Below are positions 1 through 6,149 of a DNA stretch of 24,461 bases, piece after piece; within the stretch, counting starts at the first letter, position 1; every line of letters starts with the position of its first letter. The translations under genes and the position numbers were made by a program. Origin of the DNA: KBS-96 sp049585195 (GTDB lineage Bacteria; Acidobacteriota; Terriglobia; Bryobacterales; Bryobacteraceae); assembly GCA_049585195.1 (NCBI GenBank), contig JBAUZG010000263.1:1-24461 (forward strand), written 5' to 3'. The notes beneath the pieces are model-generated. The model searched no databases. It was not told the DNA's origin and worked only from the letters and a program-made list of their open reading frames with translations.

Positions 1-570
1 GAGATCGGCTATACGCACGCCGTGATCTACCAGCATTTCCCTGACAAATGGCATATTCTTGCCGAGTTGAGCAGCGAGACGATCGGGCTGCTGATTCAGA
101 ACTTCGACGCGATTGCCGCTAAACATCCTGCACCGAAAGAGCGTCTTTTTGCGACTTCACGCGGCTTGATTCACTTCTGCACTGCCCATCCACAGCAGTT
201 CCGTAACGTCTTCTTCGGGCCGGAGAACCGCAACGGCATCCGCGCTGGACAATATATCAACGACATTGGCACGCCTTTGTTCCAACGTTTCGTGCAGCTC
301 TTTTTCGATGTTGCCAAGGATGAAGGATTGCCAAGTAGGGATGACATAGTGGTAGCCCACACCTGGTGGTACACGATCTTTGGCCTCGCCACGCTCATGG
401 TCATCCAAGGGGTTGTGCCTGACTTGCCTGACCAGACTCTCGTGGTCGAGCAAACGATCGCCACGCTTTGGGCGGGCGTTCAGGTTGTTCCGCGATTGCC
501 GAAGAGCGCAGTCTCTAAACGATCCGGCCGATCCAGTGCATCAAAGCAACAACAGCTTCTGTCTACTTAG
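1..570 (+). CDS. TetR/AcrR-type transcriptional regulator, 5' end cut by window edge
   Basis: The reading frame is open from base 1 and ends at TAG 568-570. The first visible residues (IGYTHAVIYQHFPDKWHIL) match the end of a TetR helix-turn-helix, where the recognition helix is followed by a Y-x-H-F-x-x-K signature. About 25-30 residues of the DNA-binding domain therefore lie outside the window. The remaining ~170 residues are helical and contain a WWYTIFGLATLMV stretch like the TetR C-terminal WHG-type dimer/ligand domain. Such proteins repress nearby genes and release DNA on binding a small molecule; the ligand and target cannot be told from sequence. The tail (from about residue 165) is basic, rich in Ser and Gln, and probably disordered. 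The GTG at 22 is not the real start, because the HTH runs through it. No intact partner gene follows: gene debris comes next. Confidence 0.85.
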   Translation, partial: EIGYTHAVIYQHFPDKWHILAELSSETIGLLIQNFDAIAAKHPAPKERLFATSRGLIHFCTAHPQQFRNVFFGPENRNGIRAGQYINDIGTPLFQRFVQLFFDVAKDEGLPSRDDIVVAHTWWYTIFGLATLMVIQGVVPDLPDQTLVVEQTIATLWAGVQVVPRLPKSAVSKRSGRSSASKQQQLLST

Positions 571-595
571 GAGTTGTTGGAGGTATGCCCGTGGA

Positions 596-895
596 CTACC
601 AGGACTCAACCACTTTTCCAAGGCCGTAGCCCTTCTGGTGACACGAGAGGCCAGTAAAGCTGTAGACTTTGGGCGAAGGAAAGTCCCTGCGGGCGCTACC
701 GAAGCCTCCTGAAGTCCATTCCCAAACACCCACCTCAAGACCAATTCCATGTTCCTGCAGGTACTGAAGGAATTGCACGGTGGATTCCGGCGTATCGGCG
801 TCACAGAAATACGCTCCGGAAATCCACTCGGTGATGATGACTGGAGCTCTTCGCGAGAAGTTCCCAAACTTGGCGTCCCATATCGGTGCATACGT
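596..895 (-). pseudogene. 3' remnant of a GH5-like glycoside hydrolase (cellulase family)
   Basis: Read on the minus strand, the frame from about 895 to the TAG at 596-598 gives a segment with the look of the end of a family 5 glycoside hydrolase. It has a WDAKFGNFS stretch, then PVIITEW (the nucleophile-Glu strand motif of GH5), then a TPESTVQFLQYLQEHGIGLE segment, a VWEWTSGGFGS turn, and a C-terminal GLSCHQKGYGLGKVVESW tail. A TAA at 896-898 closes the frame upstream and there is no start codon before the conserved part, so only about 100 codons of a protein normally over 300 residues long survive. It is most likely a dead fragment left by an insertion or deletion. The family call is from motif memory and should be treated as moderate. 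Confidence 0.5.
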
Positions 896-980
896 TTAGG
901 GTTGTGCCTACGCGCTTGCCGTAGACGATGATGGCGGTCTTCGCGGCGGCGCCTGGCGGGGCTGCCTCAGCCAACACTCT
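882..980 (-). pseudogene. Short remnant resembling the Cys-containing C-terminal region of a ParB-like protein
   Basis: On the minus strand a 33-codon open stretch (a TAG precedes it) reads into KTAIIVYGKRVGTTLNVCTD. This pattern (small-A-I-I/V-V-x-G, then V-C-x-D) parallels the C-terminal region of the ParB-like protein in this same window, where NAIVVEG is followed by VKVCADPDC near 6545-6612. The frame then leaves the homology and runs into the glycoside-hydrolase remnant, which is in another frame. I infer a deletion or recombination joint at about 882-895 between a second, lost parB-like gene and a chromosomal gene. The evidence is one short match, so confidence is low. Confidence 0.35.
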
Positions 981-1221
981 CTAAGAGTCACGGCTCCCGA
1001 GGCTTCTCGATATCTGGTTTGCCGGGTCTAACCCAGCGCGGAACACGGCATTTCCTGCTAAATGCGCACGCCGCCGGGAGAGTTCTCGCTTTACGCCAAA
1101 TCGCCAACTCACTCACCCAGCCGAAAGTCGGGTTACCGGAAACTTGTACGCATTCTTTTTGAAGATTTCCTCTGCCGTGGTTGGTCGAAGCGACTAATCC
1201 AGTAAGGATCGAGCAAAACTC

Positions 1222-1249
1222 CGCTTGCAAAAGCGTGGGGAATCCCCAC
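1222..1249. repeat. Two adjacent perfect hairpins
   Basis: CGCTT (1222-1226) pairs with AAGCG (1231-1235) around a GCAA tetraloop. It is followed directly by GTGGGG (1235-1240) pairing with CCCCAC (1244-1249) around AAT. The G at 1235 is shared between the two, so in single-stranded form they compete or stack. There is no T-tract after them, so they do not look like a terminator. A role in a transfer or replication origin or in a leader RNA is only a possibility. Confidence 0.4.
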
Positions 1250-1382
1250 TTTGGTAGTCGCTCCACTCCGACTGCTTCCTTAAGCTCTCTCCGTAACGTG
1301 AGGTGTATTTTTGCTTCGCCCTGAACTAGCAACAGCACGCACCCCGGTAAAGGCTCTCCGCTAACGCTCCGACCCTTCGGGC

Positions 1383-1396
1383 GCGGCATTCGCCGC
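1383..1396. repeat. GC-rich hairpin in the ardC leader
   Basis: GCGGC (1383-1387) pairs perfectly with GCCGC (1392-1396) around an ATTC tetraloop, about 90 bp before the ardC start. It may be a leader-RNA structure. No T-tract follows. Confidence 0.3.
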
Positions 1397-1509
1397 GGCC
1401 TTGACCGAGGCCCCTCGCGCTGTCGCTTCCATCGCAGGCACAGGCGCGCGCGAATAAGGCGCGCTGAGAGAAAGGCAAAACTCATGCAAGCAATTGATTC
1501 GGAAAGAGT

Positions 1510-1525
1510 TGTTTCACGTGAAACC
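1510..1525. promoter_or_regulatory. parS: parS-like ParB-binding palindrome inside ardC
   Basis: The 14-bp perfect palindrome GTTTCACGTGAAAC sits at 1511-1524, preceded by T. The 16-mer differs from the widely conserved chromosomal parS consensus TGTTTCACGTGAAACA only at its last base. It lies in codons 10-14 of the ardC fragment (residues VVSRE) and upstream of a parB-like gene, so it is a good candidate centromere for that ParB or for the host chromosomal ParB. A match this long is very unlikely by chance in 24 kb. Binding itself is inferred. Confidence 0.75.
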
Positions 1526-1675
1526 GGACGGAAGGAAGCGCAAGTTAGCGGAGCCAATAACCGGGCCAAGGAGTTGGCTGACGATGCACTCGACAAACTT
1601 GCCGCCGCACTCGAAGGCGGAAAAAGTGAAGCGTTGATTAGCTACCTCGCGGTGATGGCGCGCTTTCATCGCTAT

Positions 1676-1679
1676 TCCT
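1676..1679. repeat. TCCT target-side repeat, left copy
   Basis: TCCT at the left junction is repeated at 4822-4825 on the right of the RIT element. Recombination between the two copies restores the ardC frame exactly. It may be the crossover segment or a short target duplication; four bases alone cannot tell which. Confidence 0.55.
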
Positions 1680-1681
1680 TT

Positions 1682-1701
1682 GTATGTTGCTATCAACATA
1701 C
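1682..1701. repeat. Perfect 8-bp palindrome at the extreme left end of the RIT element
   Basis: GTATGTTG (1682-1689) and CAACATAC (1694-1701) are exact reverse complements around a CTAT spacer. There is no counterpart outside the right terminal repeat, so the two ends of the element are not symmetrical. The spacing resembles paired recombinase binding arms around a short crossover region. That reading is inference. Confidence 0.55.
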
Positions 1702-1707
1702 CCACGA

Positions 1708-1731
1708 CTATGTTTACTGCCGAACTATGTG
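1708..1731 (+). repeat. RIT left terminal inverted repeat
   Basis: The 24-bp segment begins CTATGTT and ends ACTATGTG. Its reverse complement at 4798-4821 shares both conserved blocks (CTATGTT and AACTATGTG) with a divergent 8-base spacer. Confidence 0.75.
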
Positions 1732-1775
1732 TGAGGCGGGTAGGAAGGCGAATCCGAGGCGCGGTCGCGCGCGCC

Positions 1776-1791
1776 CGGCTGTCAACATAGT
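1776..1791 (+). repeat. RIT subterminal 16-bp inverted repeat, left copy
   Basis: CGGCTGTCAACATAGT is the exact reverse complement of 4729-4744. It overlaps the region just beyond the third recombinase stop codon (1792) and contains the inner ACATAGT iteron of the left array. Confidence 0.8.
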
Positions 1792-2790
1792 TCAGAGCGA
1801 ATCGAGGAAGGCCAACAGCTTGTCCTCCGCTTTGAAACGACGAAATCCCTCTTCGGGCGAGGCCAACTTTCCAAGAGCCCGTTCTTTCATTGCAAGATTG
1901 GAGTGGAGATAGACATTCGTTGTCTCTAAGCTTTCGTGGCCCAGCCACAGTGCGATAACCGCAAGATCTACACCGGATTCCAGCAACGCCATTGCTGTCC
2001 CATGACGGATCTGGTGGGCAGAGACAGACTTTCTGGTCAAGCTGTGGCAGTGCTTAGCCGCTTGCGTGCCAGCTTTGCGTAACATCAGGTGAATGGCAAA
2101 GCGGCTCAACGGTTCACCGCGCCAAGTGGGGAAAGCGACGCTCGCTCCCCTTTCCCGAGCTTCAGCAAACCACCGTTTCAAAACTTGAGTTGTTTCTGAC
2201 CATAGGGGGACACATCTTTCCTTGCGGCCTTTACCATGCAGAAGAATCTGTCCCTTCCCAACCAGGTTGACCTGATGCTGCGAAAGTGAGGCGATTTCGG
2301 AGACGCGAGCACCACTGTTGTACATCGTCAGCAGGAGTGCGTAGTTCCGCCGTCTGAGCCACTGCTCTTGATCGAAGACGGCGAGCATCGCTTCCAACTC
2401 CGCGCGAGTCAGGTAGTCTCGAACTCTGGTGTCTGTGCGTTTCATGGGAATGGCGAGCACTCGCGTTGCGAATCCGGAACTCTCGGGATCTCGAAGGGCC
2501 GCGAAACGGTAGAAGGATCGAATAGCAGTGAGGCGTAGGTTGCGCGATGCAATGGCATTGTTGCGTTCTTTTTCCAGGGATCCGAGGAACTGAAGGATGT
2601 GAGGTGCATCGAGTTGTGACATTCTCAGCGAGGCAGGTCCGATGCCGGTTTCTCGTTGCATTGATCGAAGCAGCAATCGAACCGTATCCCGATAGCTGCA
2701 GATAGTTTGTTCACTGACGCGTTGTTGTAACCGCAGGTAATCAGTGAAGAACGCCTGTAATAGCGGACCAACCAGTGTAGATGACGTCAT
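1792..2790 (-). CDS. RIT tyrosine recombinase, third gene (RitC-like)
   Basis: This 332-residue protein is an integrase/recombinase of the XerC/phage-integrase family. An N-terminal SAM-like core-binding domain (about residues 8-105) precedes the catalytic domain (about 120-300). Visible catalytic residues are R162 (in NSGARVSEI), K187 (HGKGRKER), H259 and R262 (HQIRHGTA), H285 (LGHES) and the nucleophile Y294 (NVYLH). The set is complete, so the enzyme should cut and rejoin DNA at the element ends. Its ATG overlaps the stop of the preceding recombinase by 4 bp, implying coupled translation. Its stop lies one base from the left subterminal inverted repeat. The roughly 35-residue tail after the Tyr is longer than in Xer proteins. 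In RIT elements all three recombinases are thought to act together; which cuts which end is unknown. Confidence 0.9.
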   Translation of the reverse strand: MTSSTLVGPLLQAFFTDYLRLQQRVSEQTICSYRDTVRLLLRSMQRETGIGPASLRMSQLDAPHILQFLGSLEKERNNAIASRNLRLTAIRSFYRFAALRDPESSGFATRVLAIPMKRTDTRVRDYLTRAELEAMLAVFDQEQWLRRRNYALLLTMYNSGARVSEIASLSQHQVNLVGKGQILLHGKGRKERCVPLWSETTQVLKRWFAEARERGASVAFPTWRGEPLSRFAIHLMLRKAGTQAAKHCHSLTRKSVSAHQIRHGTAMALLESGVDLAVIALWLGHESLETTNVYLHSNLAMKERALGKLASPEEGFRRFKAEDKLLAFLDSL

Positions 2791-3770
2791 CGGCGTGCAG
2801 GCTCCTTCTTGTAGCTTTCAAAACGTTCTGATGCGGCTTCGAGTAGCTCTGCTGTCGCGCTTAGGTACCAATAGGTATCGGCTGGTCTCGAATGCCCCAT
2901 GTAAACGGAGAGATGAGGCAGTAGTTCGGCAACATTCTGCCCGGCCTGATGCCATAGCGTCAAGCGCCGCACAGCAAACGAATGCCGCAGGGAATGTATT
3001 GTTAGGTTTCGCTTGCCGGACTCGCGCTGAATATTGGCGTGATGAACCAACCGGAGGAATACTCTGCGTACACAATCATAGGAAAGCGGCTTGCCCAAGC
3101 GGGTAGTGAAAAGCGTCTGAGCCGGGAGTCCGTTCAACGCTGTTGCGCGCTGCGCTTGGAAGTGGCGCAGATGTACGGCTGTCGTGGGATGCAACACAAC
3201 CATTCGGGACTTGCCAAACTTTGTATCCCGGATCGTTAGGTAGGGTGGATTCTGGTCAAGCTTCATATCATCCTCCGCTAGCCGGAGCGCTTCGCCGATG
3301 CGCAAACCCGTGCTGGCCAGCAAGCCAAAAAGCGTTTCAACGATTAAGTGTCTGAACTTCGAGCCCGTGCGAAGCTTCGAGGCGGCCTTTGTCAAATTAG
3401 CGATTTCCTGCTCGGAAAGCAGATTGCGTCGCCGCCGCGGAGGCATTCTGAATGGATCGATGTGAACTTCGGTCCTCGGTTCTATGACCCGTAGATAAGT
3501 TAAGAAGCTGCGAATAGCAGACAAGTAGTACCTAGTCCGGTAAGGATGCCCGGGCTGCACATTTTCGGAAATCCAATCCATTACGACCGCGGACGGGATA
3601 GGCCAAGGGCATTCCTTTGCCGACCAGAATGCGATGAAACTGCCAAGCACCTTTTTGCGATGTTCGAACTGCAGGCGATTCCGCCTAATATCCTCGTCAG
3701 TGGCGCGCGGAGTGGAACGAATCAGATCGAGATGCTGATCGACGATTGAGAGCAGGACAACATCGTTCAT
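2787..3770 (-). CDS. RIT tyrosine recombinase, second gene (RitB-like)
   Basis: This 327-residue protein is a tyrosine recombinase with a core-binding domain at about 10-100 and a catalytic domain at about 115-310. Catalytic residues visible are R157 (STGLRIGEA), a probable K184 (RDTKFGK), H259 and R262 (HSLRHSFA), H293 (MGHSR) and Y302 in the TYWYLSAT motif. A run of four arginines (PRRRRN, about 111-115) links the two domains. It is the middle gene of the trio: its start overlaps the first recombinase stop by 4 bp and its stop overlaps the third gene start by 4 bp, so levels of the three proteins are probably locked together. The TYWYL pattern around the nucleophile is typical of a recombinase subfamily distinct from the flanking two. 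Confidence 0.9.
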   Translation of the reverse strand: MNDVVLLSIVDQHLDLIRSTPRATDEDIRRNRLQFEHRKKVLGSFIAFWSAKECPWPIPSAVVMDWISENVQPGHPYRTRYYLSAIRSFLTYLRVIEPRTEVHIDPFRMPPRRRRNLLSEQEIANLTKAASKLRTGSKFRHLIVETLFGLLASTGLRIGEALRLAEDDMKLDQNPPYLTIRDTKFGKSRMVVLHPTTAVHLRHFQAQRATALNGLPAQTLFTTRLGKPLSYDCVRRVFLRLVHHANIQRESGKRNLTIHSLRHSFAVRRLTLWHQAGQNVAELLPHLSVYMGHSRPADTYWYLSATAELLEAASERFESYKKEPARR

Positions 3771-4684
3771 AGGTCAGCTCCGGGCCAAGCCAAACACACC
3801 TTTGCGAGGGCATTCATGTCCAGCTTTGCGTAGATCAAAGTGGACGCAATAGATTTGTGTCCCAATACGTCGGCAACCTCCTTGAAACTGGCCCCGCTAT
3901 TGACCATCCTTGTAGCTGTGGTGTGGCGAAGCGAATGCGAGTGGACGTGAAGAAGGCCAGCACGCCGGAACAACGACGCCATGCAGTGACTGACGTGAGA
4001 AAGGCATCGCTGGGGAGTAAACGGAGGCTGCCTGGAAGCGAAAATTTGAGGCGAGTTCTGGGGCCGAACGCGAAGATATTCAATGAGCGCTTGGCCAACA
4101 TCGTCCGGCAGTGGCAGGACTCGTTCGCGCCGCATTTTCGTAGATCGAATGATGATGTTTCCGTGCACCCAATCGATATCCTTGAGAGCAAGAGCAGCCA
4201 CTTCCTGAGTCCGCAGGCCAAGCCGGGTATAGACGAACAGCAGCGCTCGATCACGTATATGGCGATGCGTCTGCTTGCGGCAAGCATTCCATAATGAATC
4301 CAATTGCTCTGTAGATAGGCATCTTGGCAAGATTGCATCTTTCCGGTTAACCTTCCGTGGTAGTGCGGCGTTCCAACCTTGGGGGATGTGTTCCTCCATC
4401 TCTAGGTATCGAAGAAAACCGCGGATTGCCACCAGCCATACCTTTTGCGTAAAGTGATTCGGCAGACGCTTAAATTCAGAAACAATAAAATCCGCTACTT
4501 GGCTGAACCGGAAATCATCCCAACGGATACCGCCGTCTGGGAAGCACGTAGAGAACAGGTAGCGGACGACTCGCAGATGAAGTTTGCAGCTATTCGGCGC
4601 AAGTCCACGGATTTCGAGTAGATGTCGTTCATAGTCGTTAACGAAATCTAGGGCACTGCAATCGCGATTTGGAAGACTGGACAT
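3767..4684 (-). CDS. RIT tyrosine recombinase, first gene (RitA-like)
   Basis: This 305-residue tyrosine recombinase is first in the operon. The core-binding domain spans about residues 10-100 and the catalytic domain about 120-295. Catalytic residues are R158 (GLRTQEVA), K183 (STKMRRER), H250 and R253 (HSLRHTTATRM), H276 (LGHKS) and Y285 (TLIYAKLD). The set is complete. The ATG at 4684 has a strong ribosome-binding site (AAGGAG, complement of 4690-4695) about 5-6 bases upstream, the best in the element. The promoter should lie in the 130 bp between it and the right end, a stretch that also contains the inner terminal repeats, so recombinase binding could repress its own transcription. This is inferred from layout only. 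Confidence 0.9.
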   Translation of the reverse strand: MSSLPNRDCSALDFVNDYERHLLEIRGLAPNSCKLHLRVVRYLFSTCFPDGGIRWDDFRFSQVADFIVSEFKRLPNHFTQKVWLVAIRGFLRYLEMEEHIPQGWNAALPRKVNRKDAILPRCLSTEQLDSLWNACRKQTHRHIRDRALLFVYTRLGLRTQEVAALALKDIDWVHGNIIIRSTKMRRERVLPLPDDVGQALIEYLRVRPQNSPQIFASRQPPFTPQRCLSHVSHCMASLFRRAGLLHVHSHSLRHTTATRMVNSGASFKEVADVLGHKSIASTLIYAKLDMNALAKVCLAWPGADL

Positions 4685-4689
4685 TTTTT

Positions 4690-4695
4690 CTCCTT
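4690..4695 (-). promoter_or_regulatory. Ribosome-binding site of the first RIT recombinase
   Basis: On the minus strand AAGGAG lies 5-6 bases before the ATG at 4684-4682. It fixes the start and supplies the only strong initiation signal for the three coupled genes. Confidence 0.7.
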
Positions 4696-4728
4696 CCCGG
4701 CCGGTTGCCGGTAGGGAGATATGCCTGC

Positions 4729-4744
4729 ACTATGTTGACAGCCG
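4729..4744 (-). repeat. RIT subterminal 16-bp inverted repeat, right copy
   Basis: ACTATGTTGACAGCCG is the exact reverse complement of 1776-1791. It sits 45 bp upstream of the first recombinase start, where it may also act as an operator. Confidence 0.8.
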
Positions 4745-4797
4745 CAAATTGATTCATGCAACCGGCCAACGAAATTCTCAAAGAGTCCGGTGCTATT

Positions 4798-4821
4798 CAC
4801 ATAGTTGCGTGATGAACATAG
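4798..4821 (-). repeat. RIT right terminal inverted repeat
   Basis: The segment runs from CACATAGTT to AACATAG. It is the mirror of 1708-1731 with conserved outer and inner 7-9-bp blocks and a divergent spacer. Its outer edge abuts the TCCT that resumes ardC. Confidence 0.75.
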
Positions 4822-5523
4822 TCCTGGAATAACTGCCTGTTGATCGCGCTGCAACGCCCTACGGCTTCACACGTTGCAGGATTCCACACATGGCACAAAT
4901 TCGGCCGCCACGTGCGCAAGGGTGCGAAGGGCATCGCCATTCTCGCCCCGATGGTCTGCAAAAAGAAGGCCGACGGGCAGGAAGCCGAAGACGAAGAAAC
5001 ACGTGTATTCGGGTTCCGAACCGCCTACGTTTTTGATGTAGCCGATACCGACGGTGAAGAGCTTCCAGAATTCGCCGCGGTTTCCGGAGACCCACAACAA
5101 TACACCGAGCGTCTGAAGAGGTTCATCTCAGCGAACGGTATCACGCTGGAGTACTCCGAGCGCATCGCGCCCGCCAAGGGCGTGTCCCAAGGCGGAACCA
5201 TCATCGTATTGCCGGGCTTGTCTTCGGCAGAGGAAACGAGCGTACTGGCCCACGAGCTCGCGCACGAACTCCTCCACCGAGATGCACGCCGCACAGAAAC
5301 CACGAAGACGATTCGCGAAACGGAAGCCGAAGCCGTTGCCTTCGTTGTCTGCCGAGCGACCGGCCTGAACACCGGAACCGCCGCATCCGATTACATTCAG
5401 CTTTGGCAAGGCGACAAGGCCACGCTCTCCGAATCGCTTCAGTTTATCCAGTCCACTGCAATTCAAATCCTCACGGCCATCGGAGCCGCTGAGGACGAAT
5501 TGCGGTCAACCGCAACCCTCTAA
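4822..5523 (+). pseudogene. ardC: ArdC-like antirestriction protein, main part with zincin domain (5' end displaced by RIT element)
   Basis: The open frame resumes right after the RIT element at TCC 4822, encodes SWNNCLLIALQRPTASHVAGF, and runs to TAA 5521-5523. The first usable start in this part is TTG 4840, giving 227 residues if it is used, but no ribosome-binding site is evident. The HVAGFHTWHKFGRHVRKGAK stretch is the typical ArdC ssDNA-binding motif. The C-terminal half has the metallopeptidase signature HELAHELLH (codons at about 5251-5277), followed by a Glu-rich ETEAEAVAF helix carrying the likely third zinc ligand. The active-site residues are intact. Without the first 64 residues the DNA-binding domain is truncated, so the product is probably inactive unless the element excises. 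parB begins 32 bp downstream, probably in the same transcript. Confidence 0.85.
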
Positions 5524-5555
5524 ATTCACTTCAAGACGAAAGGAAAAAGACGAAA

Positions 5556-6095
5556 ATGCAACAGCAGACAATTGCAACCGAATTCCGGGCTCTCGCTATC
5601 GATCAACTTCGAGAGTCTCCCACGAATCCCCGTCGCAGTTTTGACGAAGTCAAATTGCGAGAACTCGCGCAGAGCATCCGGGCACAAGGGATCTTGGTTC
5701 CGCTTATCGTTCGAGAAATCGAGCCGGGGATTTTTGAAGTTGTGGCGGGAGCACGCCGATTCCGCGCCGCTCAGCAGGCTGAATTGTTCACCGTTCCTGT
5801 TCGCGTAGTCGAACTCACGGATGCCGAGGCGCTGGAATTGCAGCTCATCGAAAATGCAATTCGTGAAGATGTGCATCCCTACGAGGAGGCTATGGCATAT
5901 AAGGCTTTGCTCGAAACCTCCGAGCCACGCTACGATGTAGCATCCATCGCTTTAAAGACGGGTCGCAGCCTCAATCACATCTACGGTCGTCTTCGGATGG
6001 CGGAGTTGATCCCGGAAGCCGCAGAAGTGTTTCAAGCAAACCAGATTACGGTGGGGCATGCCCTCCTGATTGCGCGCTTGCCACATGAACAGTAG
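5556..6095 (+). pseudogene. parB: ParB/Spo0J-family partition protein, N-terminal part ending at an in-frame amber codon
   Basis: The ATG at 5556 has a good ribosome-binding site (AAAGGA, about 5539-5544). The 179 residues contain the ParB nuclease-like/CTPase domain: SPTNPRRSFDE near residue 21, the C-motif AGARRFRAA (about 68-76), the second box ENAIREDVHPYEEA (about 101-114), and the HTH region IALKTGRSLNHIYGRLRM. The frame stops at TAG 6093-6095. The next codons, in the same frame, continue with QQALEAAFREDRRSKDRQ, which is normal ParB sequence, and run on to 7193. The stop is therefore most simply a CAG-to-TAG nonsense change within a run of Gln codons. The short product would keep the CTP/parS-binding half but lose the C-terminal half. 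A parS-like site lies in ardC upstream. Confidence 0.85.
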
Positions 6096-6149
6096 CAACA
6101 AGCGCTTGAAGCAGCTTTCCGGGAGGACCGGCGCTCGAAGGACCGGCAG

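Larger units (their letters stand above)
981..1483. other. Non-coding, hairpin-rich region upstream of ardC
   Basis: I see no convincing gene here; the 202-codon minus-strand open frame covering it has low-complexity Arg/Pro/Ser content and no recognisable motif. The region holds two adjacent hairpins at 1222-1249 and a third at 1383-1396. It ends in an acceptable ribosome-binding site (AGAAAGG, about 1469-1475) before the ardC ATG at 1484. Leader regions of antirestriction genes on mobile elements often carry structured promoters or transfer origins, but nothing here identifies which, if either, is present. Confidence 0.4.
1484..1679 (+). pseudogene. ardC: ArdC-like antirestriction protein, N-terminal fragment (gene split by RIT element)
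   Basis: From ATG 1484 the frame encodes 64 residues up to the insertion, ending ALISYLAVMARFHRY. This is the usual N-terminal part of the ArdC ssDNA-binding domain, where the family continues YS-x-N-x-L-L-I. After codon 64 the frame runs into recombinase-element sequence and is meaningless until its stop at 1912. The continuation of the protein appears at 4822 in the same relative frame. Joining TCC at 1676-1678 to TCC at 4822-4824 gives HRYSWNNCLLIALQRP and a 297-residue protein, a normal length for the family. ArdC proteins bind single-stranded DNA and protect incoming plasmid DNA from restriction. An AGAAAGG ribosome-binding site precedes the ATG. The start region also contains a parS-like palindrome (1510-1525). 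Confidence 0.8.
1680..4821 (-). mobile_element. RIT element (three tyrosine recombinases) inserted in ardC
   Basis: A 3.1-kb insertion contains only three tandem tyrosine-recombinase genes on the minus strand, each overlapping the next by 4 bp (ATGA). They are flanked by matching inverted terminal arrays. This is the known Recombinase In Trio architecture. Each end has three copies of ACTATGT or its complement (1707-1713, 1724-1730, 1785-1791; 4729-4735, 4799-4805, 4816-4822) in mirror arrangement, plus a 16-bp perfect subterminal inverted repeat. The right boundary is sharp at 4821/4822. The left boundary by frame restoration is 1679/1680, which leaves about 27 bp (including a private palindrome) outside the outermost left repeat. 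All three recombinases keep their catalytic residues, so the element looks active. It disrupts ardC. Confidence 0.85.

Noticed and set aside
988..1596. 202-codon minus-strand open frame
   Set aside because: Low-complexity Arg/Pro/Ser composition, no motif, overlaps the real ardC start and the hairpin leader; most likely non-coding.
1680..1912. Continuation of the ardC reading frame to a stop at 1912
   Set aside because: After codon 64 the sequence is RIT-element DNA including terminal repeats and the third recombinase end; it does not resemble ArdC.
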